Part shown: in pieces, positions 1 through 5,888 of the stretch
How positions within the stretch are numbered: position 1 is the first letter of the stretch
Layout: each line of letters opens with the position of its first letter
Assembly (NCBI GenBank): GCA_910586875.1
Contig: CAJUJI010000084.1
Location: 1 to 5,957, forward strand
Reading direction: 5' to 3'
DNA: 5,957 bases
DNA from: an uncultured Anaerotruncus sp.
GTDB lineage: Bacteria > Bacillota > Clostridia > Oscillospirales > Ruminococcaceae
The notes under the pieces: generated by a model
Database searches by the model: none
What the model saw: only the letters and a program-made list of their open reading frames with translations
What the model was told of the DNA's origin: nothing
Translations under genes and position numbers: made by a program

Positions 1-124
1 CAAAGGCGCTGCCTTTGGAATCCGCAGCCTTTGGAAAGGCTGGCGAAACTTTTGCTCCGGCTCACCACAGGTAGCAGCGTAAAAAAGACTCCCGTCTTTT
101 GTGCTCCATCACAAAAAAATGATG
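1..124. repeat. Hairpin-rich intergenic DNA at left edge
   Basis: No gene is visible here. The stretch holds successive short perfect inverted repeats: CAAAGGC (1-7) with GCCTTTG (11-17), CAGCCTTT (25-32) with AAAGGCTG (35-42), AAAAGAC (83-89) with GTCTTTT (94-100), and CATCA (107-111) with TGATG (120-124). The 83-100 hairpin ends in a short T run and could be a weak terminator for a gene to the left, but its stem is AT-rich. The style resembles the hairpin chain after the DUF4132 gene, so both may belong to a class of intergenic repeats. The element is cut by the window edge. Confidence 0.4.
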
Positions 125-168
125 CTTTTGGTCGCTGAAGAAAAAAACAGAATTACTTAGTTTTTTGC

Positions 169-197
169 TTGAAATGCGCTCAAAAATATGTTAAAAT
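169..197 (+). promoter_or_regulatory. Sigma-A-type promoter of the DUF4132 gene
   Basis: The -35 box TTGAAA (169-174) and the -10 box TAAAAT (192-197) are separated by exactly 17 bp, and a TG dinucleotide at 189-190 makes an extended -10. Transcription should start near 203-205, leaving a leader of about 30 nt with a Shine-Dalgarno AAGGAAG at 221-227, seven bases before the ATG. An imperfect AT-rich inverted repeat (138-148 with 160-170, one mismatch) overlaps the upstream side of the -35 box and could be an operator or a weak terminator; this is only a suggestion. Confidence 0.75.
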
Positions 198-234
198 TGG
201 AACATAGATTCCAACACAGAAAGGAAGTTCAGCC

Positions 235-3200
235 ATGACAGAAGCCGAAATTTTAGCGTATTGGGAGCGTGCAAACGAGCGCCTACGAAATACCCCCGAT
301 GTCAGAGACAAAATTGCTGCATTTATCACCGGTGATACCCCTACCCTAACAGGGCTGGGTCAGAAGTCCTACTATCTGGATTACCCCCGCGAGATTATCA
401 AGGAAGCAGAAGGCGGCGAAAACGCAGAGATGGCGCGCCGGCTGCTTTATGTGCTGACCACCCGCCGCCAAAACGGGCCCATCGGCTACGAGGCGGCGAA
501 CGACACGCACGTTTGCGTGCTGGCCGGTTGGACGGTCGATGAAATAATAGGACTCATGGTGAAGAAACAATATTTCTATCATGCGATCCCGCTGCTGCAA
601 CGTCTGGCGGCCGATTATTCGGCAGACGAATTGGCGGCAGCTGTCAAAAAGTTTTCGGTTAGCTCGACGTCGGAGCATCGCCGCGCTGCTACCCTGCTCA
701 GAGGTCTGGTGCTGTCGATGCCCGAATATGAACGCTTTCCGGAATTTGTCGAGCCGTTCTGTGCACAGGTCGATAGCTTAGAGTCGCTCACCTCGGCGCG
801 CGCCTACCTGCTCACCCGCGCAGGCCGCAACCTGCCGTTGGTACGCAAGGTAATGCTCCAAAAATTTGAAAAGAGCATCGACCTGCTGCGCACCTATTTT
901 TCTTCCTGTCTGGGCAAACTGGGCGAGCAGTCCAAAAATAAGATGGTCGAGGAGGACGGCCTGCCGGTTTACATGTACCATGTCCTCCAATGGATTCCGG
1001 TGGTCAACTATTATAACCACCCGATTTTACCGGTCACACGGTACTATCAGCAGGTCTGGAAGGAGGATCCGGAAAGCATCCGTCAAGCGTACGAATATTT
1101 TTGGTCCTGTAACATCACAGAATACCGATTGGGCGCATTGCTGATGGTGGCGGTGATGCTGCTGGGTGGGGAATCCGCTGAAAATATCCCGCATTTCGAG
1201 GAGACCGTCTGCACCATGCCCAATATCATTGGTTTCACCTCGCTGGCGCAGCTGGACGCCAAAGAATGGCATTACACCCGATATATGCGCGGTGAGCTGC
1301 CACTGGAGGAAGCCTGTAAGCTGATGCGCGGATTAAATTCAATGCAAGGCACCGGACAAAAGCTCATTGCAATCTATCGGATGCTGTACGACCTGTTGCC
1401 ACAGCCAAAGCGCTTTTTTGACACCATCTTCCCGCTGATCAGCAAGGACGCCAGTAGCAGCCCTTGGCTGGCCGTTTATGAGGCGGGCATTTTAGGGCGC
1501 GGTGAATGGATGGGCACCAGCCTGTATGACCGTACAGAAAAATTTATTGAAATGGGCTTCCCACGCAAAACCGCGATAATCTGTTATTGCGTCAACTCCT
1601 ATTATACCTATACCTTTGATGCGTCCTTGACCGCTGCGCTGATTCGGGGGCACGAGCAGGAAGCATTGGACATCCTGAACGAGATGTGTACAATGGGAGA
1701 GGAAGCTTCAACCATCGTAAACCTGGTGAACCTGTTATACATCGAGGTGGGACTAACCGACTATGCGCCGCTGACAAATCTATGTAAGCATAAGTCGAAG
1801 GTGGTGCGCAACTGCTGCGAGAAGCTGTTGGCCGCTCATGAACAGGAGGCGCGCCCGCTGCTGGAGCAGATGAAGCCCAAGCTGAAGGGCGAGGCAGCGA
1901 AGATGGTTGCGCGGCTGCTCAAGCTGTGGGACAACGAGCGCAAATTTGGCAAGGATTTCGCGTTTAACTCGAATGAGCAGGTAATCGAATTCTGTCAGGA
2001 CAACCTCTCCCCCGACGCGGACAAGCTGCTCTCCTGGATTCCCGCCGACCTGTTTGACGGTGTGCGCTTTGCCGATCTGTCAGGCACCGCGCCGGCCTGC
2101 GTGCTGCGCTTTATCCTCAGCGAATACCTCTCACTCAATGAATTATATCGGGTGCTGCCCGCTGATAAGGTCGCCGCAAAGCTGAACCCTGCCGACCTGC
2201 AAGCCACGCTGGAAAATATCTACTCTCTCTGGCTGGACCAGGGCGCCGACACCAAGCGCAAGCTGGTGATGCTGCCCTATTGTGTCTTTGCGAGCGACCC
2301 GCAGATTATCAAGCTGCGCCGCCAGCTGGAAAGCTGGGCAGAAAACAGCCGCGGCGCACTGGCCGCATCGATCGTGCCAATGATTGCGCTGAACGGCAAC
2401 AGCGTTGCGCTGATGATGGTTGAAGGCATGGGCAACAAGTTCCCGAATAACCAGGTGAAGAAGGCGGCAAAATCCGCGTTTTCATTTGCGGCCAACGCGC
2501 TTGAAATCAGCGAAGACGAGCTGGCGGACCGCATCATTCCAAACCTCGGCTTTAATCGAGAGGGCGAGCTGTCGCTGGATTACGGCCCGCGCAGCTTTAC
2601 CGTCAGTTTGCAGCCGGACTTTAGCCTAACCATCTTTGACCCTGCAAAGAATAAACAGATCAAGAGCCTGCCCAAGCCGGCCGCCAGCGATGATCCGGTG
2701 AAGGCGGAGGCCGCAAAGAAAGCCTTCTCTGAGCTGAAAAAGCAGATGAAAGCGGTGGTTCAGAATCAGACCGCGCGGCTGGAAAAGGTGTTCATGAACG
2801 GCCGCTGCTGGAGCGCCGACCGCTGGAGCGCGCTGTTTGTAGAAAACCCAATTTTGCACCGGTTTGCAACCGGCCTGGTCTGGGGTGTTTATGAGGGCGG
2901 CAAGCTCGTGCAATCCTTCCGCTATATGGAGGACGGCACCTTTAATACCGTCGATGAGGAGGAGTATACCCTGCCGGAGAACGCGCAGATTTCGCTTGCG
3001 CATCCGATCGAGCTGGGCGAGGAGCAAACCGCCGCATGGCAGCAGCAGCTGGAAGATTATGAGATTGTCCAGCCGTTGACACAGCTTTCCCTCACCATAA
3101 GGAAGCTGGATAAATCCGAGGTAGAAAACGGACGCATTACCCTGTACCAAAACCGAAGCATCAGCTATGGCAGAATGCAGTCGCTGGCGAAAAAATACGA

Positions 3201-3489
3201 TATGATTCGCGGCGACGTGCTGGATGGCGGCGGGTTCTGGTGCTATCATATGGTAGACCGGTATCTGGGCATTCAAGTGCATATCGCGTTTGATGAGGAT
3301 GGAATGTATATGGGTATGGGCTACGATGAGACCACGCCTATGGGAGATGTTACCTTCCTGCGATTGCCGCAGGGCAAGGCGCCGGAGGACGATATCCAGG
3401 ATAATATGATACTGGACCCGTTGGGCACACAGGTGCCGGAGCGGTTTATCTGTTGTGTGCTGGCGCTGGTCGACTCACTTTGCGAATAA
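235..3489 (+). CDS. DUF4132 domain-containing protein (YehI/MolR-like)
   Basis: A 1084-residue, apparently cytosolic protein with no signal peptide or membrane segment. The C-terminal third carries what I recognise as the DUF4132 signature: W864, NPILHRF (871-877), LVW (881-883), FR (895-896) before a Gly-containing turn, HP (923-924), W935, and DYEI-QP-QL (941-951). A Gly-rich FW motif (W1002) and an acidic C-terminal tail follow. The first ~800 residues look like helical repeats and carry no catalytic motif that I recognise. The WGR domain found in some relatives is not visible, and the protein is somewhat shorter than E. coli YehI/MolR (about 1200 residues). The family's biochemical role is unknown; relatives are often encoded beside MoxR-type AAA ATPases, von Willebrand factor A and SWIM-domain proteins, but no such partner is in view downstream. 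The start is supported by the Shine-Dalgarno at 221-227 and by the promoter 38 bp upstream. It appears to be monocistronic, since the next plus-strand DNA is non-coding. Confidence 0.85.
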   Translation: MTEAEILAYWERANERLRNTPDVRDKIAAFITGDTPTLTGLGQKSYYLDYPREIIKEAEGGENAEMARRLLYVLTTRRQNGPIGYEAANDTHVCVLAGWTVDEIIGLMVKKQYFYHAIPLLQRLAADYSADELAAAVKKFSVSSTSEHRRAATLLRGLVLSMPEYERFPEFVEPFCAQVDSLESLTSARAYLLTRAGRNLPLVRKVMLQKFEKSIDLLRTYFSSCLGKLGEQSKNKMVEEDGLPVYMYHVLQWIPVVNYYNHPILPVTRYYQQVWKEDPESIRQAYEYFWSCNITEYRLGALLMVAVMLLGGESAENIPHFEETVCTMPNIIGFTSLAQLDAKEWHYTRYMRGELPLEEACKLMRGLNSMQGTGQKLIAIYRMLYDLLPQPKRFFDTIFPLISKDASSSPWLAVYEAGILGRGEWMGTSLYDRTEKFIEMGFPRKTAIICYCVNSYYTYTFDASLTAALIRGHEQEALDILNEMCTMGEEASTIVNLVNLLYIEVGLTDYAPLTNLCKHKSKVVRNCCEKLLAAHEQEARPLLEQMKPKLKGEAAKMVARLLKLWDNERKFGKDFAFNSNEQVIEFCQDNLSPDADKLLSWIPADLFDGVRFADLSGTAPACVLRFILSEYLSLNELYRVLPADKVAAKLNPADLQATLENIYSLWLDQGADTKRKLVMLPYCVFASDPQIIKLRRQLESWAENSRGALAASIVPMIALNGNSVALMMVEGMGNKFPNNQVKKAAKSAFSFAANALEISEDELADRIIPNLGFNREGELSLDYGPRSFTVSLQPDFSLTIFDPAKNKQIKSLPKPAASDDPVKAEAAKKAFSELKKQMKAVVQNQTARLEKVFMNGRCWSADRWSALFVENPILHRFATGLVWGVYEGGKLVQSFRYMEDGTFNTVDEEEYTLPENAQISLAHPIELGEEQTAAWQQQLEDYEIVQPLTQLSLTIRKLDKSEVENGRITLYQNRSISYGRMQSLAKKYDMIRGDVLDGGGFWCYHMVDRYLGIQVHIAFDEDGMYMGMGYDETTPMGDVTFLRLPQGKAPEDDIQDNMILDPLGTQVPERFICCVLALVDSLCE

Positions 3490-3740
3490 CCCCCCCCAAC
3501 AAAAACAAAAATTTTCGCCCGCCTTTTCTAAAAGGCGGCGGGGGTCAAGGGGGCGGCGCCCCCTGTTGCAGGAGCACGGACCTTGTCTGTGCTCCTGCAA
3601 AACGCGTCCTTTCCTGAGAGGCGGATTTTTGGGGGGTGAATTGCCGCAGCGCGGCAAGAGGGGTGCTTTTTGCAAGAGAAAAAGCACCCCTTGCCTAATG
3701 ACCTTATGCAGCTTGCGGTGAGCCTTTGCCCCCACCCAAC
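3490..3740. repeat. Chain of five hairpins downstream of DUF4132 gene
   Basis: No credible gene lies in these 250 bases. Five inverted repeats follow each other: CCGCCTTTT (3519-3527) with AAAAGGCGG (3530-3538); GGGGGC (3549-3554) with GCCCCC (3558-3563); a 12-bp perfect stem at 3566-3577 and 3589-3600, extending inward with one G-T pair to 16 bp around a 3-nt loop; TTGCCGC (3641-3647) with GCGGCAA (3651-3657); and a 13-bp perfect stem at 3659-3671 and 3679-3691. The segment lies between two copies of CCCAACAAAAA (3495-3505 and 3735-3745). A C8 homopolymer directly follows the stop codon. The block is probably a clostridial-type intergenic repeat; several stems could act as a terminator or mRNA 3'-end stabiliser, though none is followed by a good T run on the plus strand. 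Confidence 0.55.
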
Positions 3741-3781
3741 AAAAAGAGTGATCACAGCAAACGCCGTAATCACTCTTTTTT
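3741..3781 (-). terminator. Intrinsic terminator of tRNA-Gly, probably bidirectional
   Basis: A 12-bp perfect inverted repeat, AAAAAGAGTGAT (3741-3752) with ATCACTCTTTTT (3769-3780), encloses a 16-nt loop. Read on the minus strand it lies immediately after the tRNA CCA end and finishes in a T run. Read on the plus strand it also ends in T6 (3776-3781), so it can end read-through transcription from the DUF4132 gene before it runs antisense into the tRNA. Confidence 0.75.
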
Positions 3782-3783
3782 CG

Positions 3784-3857
3784 TGGAGCAGGTGACGGGA
3801 ATCGAACCCGCGTTGTCTGCTTGGGAAGCAGAAGTGCTACCATTATACCACACCTGC
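3784..3857 (-). tRNA. tRNA-Gly (anticodon CCC)
   Basis: The reverse complement folds as a full cloverleaf of 74 nt. The acceptor arms are GCAGGTG (3851-3857) and CACCTGC (3788-3794), the discriminator is U as in bacterial tRNA-Gly, and CCA is encoded (3784-3786). The D-arm contains GGTATAATGGTAGC. The anticodon stem TCTGC/GCAGA holds the loop TTCCCAA, giving anticodon CCC (3823-3825), and the T-arm carries GGTTCGATTCC. It reads the glycine codon GGG. It stands alone with its own promoter and terminator. Confidence 0.97.
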
Positions 3858-3868
3858 GCAACGTAACT

Positions 3869-3897
3869 ATTTTACCGCAACCGGCCAAAAAAGTCAA
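3869..3897 (-). promoter_or_regulatory. Promoter of tRNA-Gly
   Basis: On the minus strand the -35 box TTGACT (3892-3897) and -10 box TAAAAT (3869-3874) are separated by 17 bp. The predicted start near 3862 leaves only about five nucleotides of leader before the mature tRNA 5' end at 3857. The spacer contains CCGGTTG and ends in CGG, as does the spacer of the surface-protein promoter at 5372-5400. Confidence 0.8.
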
Positions 3898-3944
3898 GTC
3901 TATCCAGGAAAAAATAGACGCAGCTTTACCCATCAGGCAAACAC

Positions 3945-3984
3945 AAAAAAGGAATTCCGCCAGCTGTGGAGGCAGCCAGCGGAA
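3945..3984 (-). terminator. Intrinsic terminator of the surface-protein gene
   Basis: On the minus strand, 37 bp after the stop codon, a 12-bp stem (3973-3984 with 3955-3966, including two G-U pairs) with a 6-nt loop is followed by TTCCTTTTTT (T6 at 3945-3950). It separates the surface-protein transcript from the tRNA promoter. Confidence 0.75.
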
Positions 3985-3993
3985 CGAATACGC

Positions 3994-4016
3994 AAATGAA
4001 CTGATCGGGTTCATTT
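3994..4016 (-). other. Small hairpin just after the surface-protein stop codon
   Basis: A perfect 8-bp inverted repeat, AAATGAAC (3994-4001) with GTTCATTT (4009-4016), has a 7-nt loop and lies between the stop codon and the main terminator. It has no T run, so it is more likely a 3'-UTR structure than a terminator. Confidence 0.4.
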
Positions 4017-4021
4017 AGCCT

Positions 4022-5287
4022 TTATTTAGAGGACTTTTTGAATGCAACTGCGCCAGCCGCAGCCAGGGAAACAATCGCTGCCACAACAGCCACATTCACC
4101 ATGTCAGAAGCACCGGTATTCGGGATATCCTTCTTGTCGGAGTCGCTGCTGGAGCTAGCTGGTGCCTCATCCTCAGAGGAATCGTCCTCCTTGAGATCGT
4201 CCAAATCCAATTCGCGGTCGGCGACAACATAGGTGCCCAAGGTGCGGGTCTTCTGGGTCCAACCAGCGATGCCGGTTGTGTTGTCATTGTCCTCGTTGTA
4301 AACAAAAGTATCGGTTACATCGGTCAGCGAACCATCTTCACCAATCCGGTAGATGTACACATCCTCCGGATTCGGTGCATCGTCCTTGTCCTCATCCCAC
4401 GGAATCCCCAAGGTCAGGGTCGCGCGCGAGGTGGAAGGTATGGTCTTGTTGCCGACAAAGTCATAGAACCACAGGTCTGCATCCACAGGATCGCCGTAGT
4501 TCTCGATAATGTCCCAGTGCGCGGAGGTGGACAATTTTGCATAGAATTTGTCCGCATCATCGTTCGCGTCAAAGTAGATCGCCGCACGGTCATCACCATA
4601 AACAATGGTGTTCTTCTCGTTGTTGGCGGGGTCGAATACAAATCCGTCGCCTGCCTCTACGTCTGCGTCATCGCCCTTGATTTCCTGGTTCTTCACCCAG
4701 AAGGTCAGGTTGAACTTCATTTCCGCAGAGGTGTCAATGCTGCTGGGCTTTGTTGTCTTTAAATTATATTTATCGGGATCTGTCTTTTTCGGTTTAAAGG
4801 TGACCTCAATTTTTGCCTTCTTTTCGCTGTCATTAAAGGTTTGGTTGGTGGTTACCTTGAACCAAGCGGTTCTCTCATTTTCGCCAAAGTCCTCCTGACG
4901 CTTGTCGGTGATCAGCTCAATCGACTTGATCAGTGACTTGCCATCCCCGCTTTTATCATAGGAAACCTTAAATAAGTCCTTGTCGCCCAAATCGTTTATG
5001 TCACCAAGTGCAAATACTTTATCGCCGTCTTTGTTGTAGAAACCATCATCGCCGCTACAATCAAAAATCTCGTTAATCTTAATCCAGTAGGTCTGGTCGG
5101 GGCGAACGTCCTCAAACGCGATGGAGTTTCCACTGCCATAGCCTTTGATATTCTCATAAACAACGCTGTTATCCTTGTCGTCCTGGTCGTCCAACCAGCC
5201 GGTAACTACCTGGTCTGCTGCGAATACCTGCACTGCCATACTTGCAACCATCGCGCAAGCCAATACAGAAGCTAAGAATTTTTTCAT
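4022..5287 (-). CDS. Secreted acidic surface protein with sortase-type IPNTG anchor
   Basis: A 421-residue protein built for export and wall attachment. Residues 1-24 are a typical Sec signal peptide: two Lys after Met, a hydrophobic core, and VFA|AD as the likely signal peptidase site after A23. The mature body (25-345) is very rich in Asp, Glu and Asn, with many alternating hydrophobic stretches that suggest beta-structure; I recognise no enzyme domain. After TLGTYVV (349-355) comes an Asp/Ser/Glu-rich linker (about 361-385), then the motif IPNTGA (388-393), a hydrophobic segment (about 397-416) and a basic tail KKSSK. This is the layout of sortase substrates, with Ile in place of the Leu of LPxTG. 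The Shine-Dalgarno AAGGAGAA (5293-5300) sits seven bases from the ATG when measured from AGGAG, which fixes the start. The near-consensus promoter and 5' hairpin suggest strong expression. The function is unknown: surface coat, adhesin or ion-binding protein are all possible. No sortase gene is in the window. Confidence 0.85.
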   Translation of the reverse strand: MKKFLASVLACAMVASMAVQVFAADQVVTGWLDDQDDKDNSVVYENIKGYGSGNSIAFEDVRPDQTYWIKINEIFDCSGDDGFYNKDGDKVFALGDINDLGDKDLFKVSYDKSGDGKSLIKSIELITDKRQEDFGENERTAWFKVTTNQTFNDSEKKAKIEVTFKPKKTDPDKYNLKTTKPSSIDTSAEMKFNLTFWVKNQEIKGDDADVEAGDGFVFDPANNEKNTIVYGDDRAAIYFDANDDADKFYAKLSTSAHWDIIENYGDPVDADLWFYDFVGNKTIPSTSRATLTLGIPWDEDKDDAPNPEDVYIYRIGEDGSLTDVTDTFVYNEDNDNTTGIAGWTQKTRTLGTYVVADRELDLDDLKEDDSSEDEAPASSSSDSDKKDIPNTGASDMVNVAVVAAIVSLAAAGAVAFKKSSK

Positions 5288-5334
5288 ATAGATTCTCCTT
5301 CCTTGAAAAATCAGTTAAAACCTTCATTCCTAAC

Positions 5335-5362
5335 GGGAAAACAATCCTCCACTTCTTTTCCC
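5335..5362 (-). promoter_or_regulatory. 5'-terminal stem-loop in the surface-protein mRNA
   Basis: GGGAAAA (5356-5362 read on the minus strand) pairs with TTTTCCC (5335-5341) around a 14-nt loop. The predicted transcription start is near 5365, so the stem begins within a few bases of the mRNA 5' end, a position where hairpins are known to protect transcripts from decay. The loop carries GTGGAGGATTG. Confidence 0.5.
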
Positions 5363-5371
5363 ATTGACTTT

Positions 5372-5400
5372 ATTATACCGTTCCCAACCGGAAAAGTCAA
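5372..5400 (-). promoter_or_regulatory. Near-consensus promoter of the surface-protein gene
   Basis: On the minus strand the -35 box TTGACT (5395-5400) and the perfect -10 box TATAAT (5372-5377) are separated by 17 bp. The predicted start near 5365 gives a leader of about 78 nt. This is the strongest-looking promoter in the window. Confidence 0.88.
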
Positions 5401-5407
5401 GCAGTTT

Positions 5408-5456
5408 TGTAACCGTTTTGTAACTTTTAGGGTGTATTTTGTAATTGGTTCGTTAC
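5408..5456. promoter_or_regulatory. Tandem WalR-like direct-repeat operator
   Basis: On the plus strand TGTAAC (5408-5413), five bases, TGTAAC (5419-5424) is an exact match to the WalR/YycF box TGTWAH-N5-TGTWAH known from Bacillus and relatives. A second pair, TGTAAT (5440-5445), five bases, CGTTAC (5451-5456), has one mismatch and lies 32 bp away, so all four half-sites fall on helical phase (11, 21 and 11 bp). The first pair ends seven bp upstream of the -35 box of the surface-protein gene, a usual place for an OmpR/PhoB-family response regulator. Identity of the regulator is inference. Confidence 0.5.
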
Positions 5457-5562
5457 TTTTTCCTGTATATTATGAATAAAGTGTGAATTTTAAAACTTTT
5501 GTTTGCAAATTATGACAAAATAATGAACAAGCGGAAACAATCGCAGGTTTTCAAAAAAGCGC
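5457..5562. other. AT-rich spacer without a recognised gene
   Basis: This very AT-rich stretch lies between the operator and the first antisense-RNA cassette. I see no credible open reading frame: the frame leading into the A-run stop at 5570-5572 is closed by TGA at 5513-5515, has no start codon and encodes polar residues. It may act as UP-element-like DNA or hold a decayed toxin gene. Confidence 0.35.
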
Positions 5563-5640
5563 AAAAAAATAGCCGCCCTGCTCCAAAGGATGCGGCTATT
5601 TTAGCGTAAACCTTTCGGGCTGCCGTCTGTCGGTGTCCCT
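5563..5640 (-). ncRNA. Predicted orphan antitoxin-like small RNA (copy A)
   Basis: A short independent transcription unit of about 78 nt. Its promoter is at 5647-5675 and its start is probably at 5639-5642 (GGGACACCGACA follows). It ends at a strong intrinsic terminator: an 11-bp stem (5592-5602 with 5566-5576) followed on the minus strand by T7 (5563-5569). The 5' half can fold through CCG/CGG and GGG/CCC pairs. It is a paralogue of the RNA at 5847-5926: the 5' part is identical and the terminator-loop region differs. No hydrophobic peptide gene converges on its 3' end, so it appears to be an orphan. It could partly pair with the 3' end of the toxin mRNA in trans through the shared terminator sequence. 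It is predicted from sequence signals only. Confidence 0.6.
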
Positions 5641-5671
5641 ACATTTATTCTAGCACAGCGGTCATTAGAAA
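5563..5671. repeat. Direct repeat copy A of antisense-RNA cassette
   Basis: This segment is repeated at 5847-5957. The 55 bases 5617-5671 are identical to 5903-5957 and contain the small-RNA leader and most of its promoter. The stretch with the A run and terminator stem is also conserved, whereas the terminator loop (from 5580) and the bases 5599-5616 have diverged. The pattern of a conserved promoter and leader with a variable target-pairing section suggests paralogous regulatory RNAs. Confidence 0.85.
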
Positions 5672-5675
5672 GCAA
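5647..5675 (-). promoter_or_regulatory. Promoter of small RNA copy A
   Basis: On the minus strand the -35 box TTGCTT (5670-5675), a 17-bp spacer and the -10 box TAGAAT (5647-5652) are visible, with an extended -10 TG at 5654-5655. It is divergent from the toxin promoter, whose -35 box begins only 18 bp away. Confidence 0.7.
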
Positions 5676-5706
5676 GCCTCCTGCTGGAAAAACTTGCAGC
5701 AGAGGC
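5676..5706. repeat. Inverted repeat between divergent promoters
   Basis: GCCTCCTGCTG (5676-5686) and CAGCAGAGGC (5697-5706) are inverted repeats with one extra base on the left arm. They lie between the -35 boxes of small RNA A and the toxin and overlap the toxin -35 box, so a binding site for a shared regulator is possible. Confidence 0.4.
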
Positions 5707-5722
5707 GCGAGCGTGTTATAAT
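5694..5722 (+). promoter_or_regulatory. Promoter of the hydrophobic-peptide (toxin) mRNA
   Basis: The -35 box TTGCAG (5694-5699) and the perfect -10 box TATAAT (5717-5722) are separated by 17 bp, with an extended -10 TG at 5714-5715. The start should fall around 5729-5732, giving a leader of roughly 55-60 nt before the peptide start. The sequence just downstream (GGGATACCGACA, 5732-5743) is nearly the same as the start of the antisense RNAs. Confidence 0.75.
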
Positions 5723-5757
5723 CAAGGACAAGGGATACCGACAACGAAAGGCGGCAG

Positions 5758-5782
5758 CCACTTCCTTTTGCAAAGGAGGTGG
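5758..5782 (+). promoter_or_regulatory. Hairpin sequestering the toxin ribosome binding site
   Basis: CCACTTCCTTT (5758-5768) pairs with AAAGGAGGTGG (5772-5782), 11 bp with one G-U pair and a 3-nt loop. The whole Shine-Dalgarno AGGAGG (5774-5779) is inside the stem, so translation should be weak unless the stem opens. Locked ribosome binding sites are a well-known feature of type I toxin mRNAs. Confidence 0.65.
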
Positions 5783-5787
5783 GATGG

Positions 5788-5856
5788 ATGGAGCCGATTT
5801 ACATAATTGTGATTTTATATCTCAGTTTGCAAAACATTCAAGCCATAAAAAAATAG
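5788..5856 (+). CDS. Putative type I toxin: 22-residue hydrophobic peptide
   Basis: A tiny open reading frame starting MEPIYIIVILYLSL and ending in Ala-Ile-Lys-Lys before TAG. Residues 4-14 form a short, nearly uninterrupted hydrophobic run and the C-terminus is basic, the usual make-up of membrane-acting type I toxins such as Ibs (18-19 residues) or the longer TxpA/BsrG group. The start ATG is eight bases from a perfect AGGAGG; the ATG four bases earlier (5784) is too close to it and opens a polar frame that runs through the terminator. It has a promoter at 5694-5722 and a terminator overlapping its stop codon. An antisense RNA converges on its 3' end. I do not recognise a named family, so toxicity is inferred from architecture. 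A leader-peptide or small membrane-protein role is the main alternative. Confidence 0.6.
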   Translation: MEPIYIIVILYLSLQNIQAIKK

Positions 5857-5888
5857 CCGCCCTCAGCCAAAGGATGCGGCTACTTTTT
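5847..5888. terminator. Bidirectional terminator shared by toxin mRNA and antisense RNA
   Basis: The stem TAGCCGC (5854-5860) with GCGGCTA (5876-5882) is flanked by A7 on the left (5847-5853) and T5 on the right (5884-5888). It therefore ends transcription from both sides. The toxin stop codon TAG (5854-5856) is the first base-paired triplet of the stem. Confidence 0.75.

Noticed and set aside
2626..3282. 218-codon open frame on the minus strand inside the DUF4132 gene
   Set aside because: It is fully antisense to the conserved DUF4132 domain, has no ribosome binding site that I can see, and is best explained as a shadow of GC-rich codons.
3475..4014. 179-codon minus-strand frame across the tRNA and hairpin region
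   Set aside because: It runs through the tRNA-Gly gene, two terminators and the hairpin chain, so it cannot be a real protein gene.
5225..5287. Lipoprotein reading of the surface protein (Cys at residue 11)
   Set aside because: The Cys follows VLA after only a short hydrophobic run, so the lipobox is poor and too early. The VFA|AD signal peptidase I site and the C-terminal sorting tail fit better.
5408..5456. PhoP (Pho-regulon) box reading of the GTTACAAAAC repeats
   Set aside because: On the minus strand the repeats read TTACAA, which breaks the TTAACA-type PhoP consensus at its fourth base, while the other strand matches the WalR consensus exactly.
5501..5509. GTTTGCAAA shared with the toxin gene (5825-5833) as a relic of a toxin beside copy A
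   Set aside because: Only nine bases match and the distance to the A run differs by 40 bp, so it is not enough to call a pseudogene.
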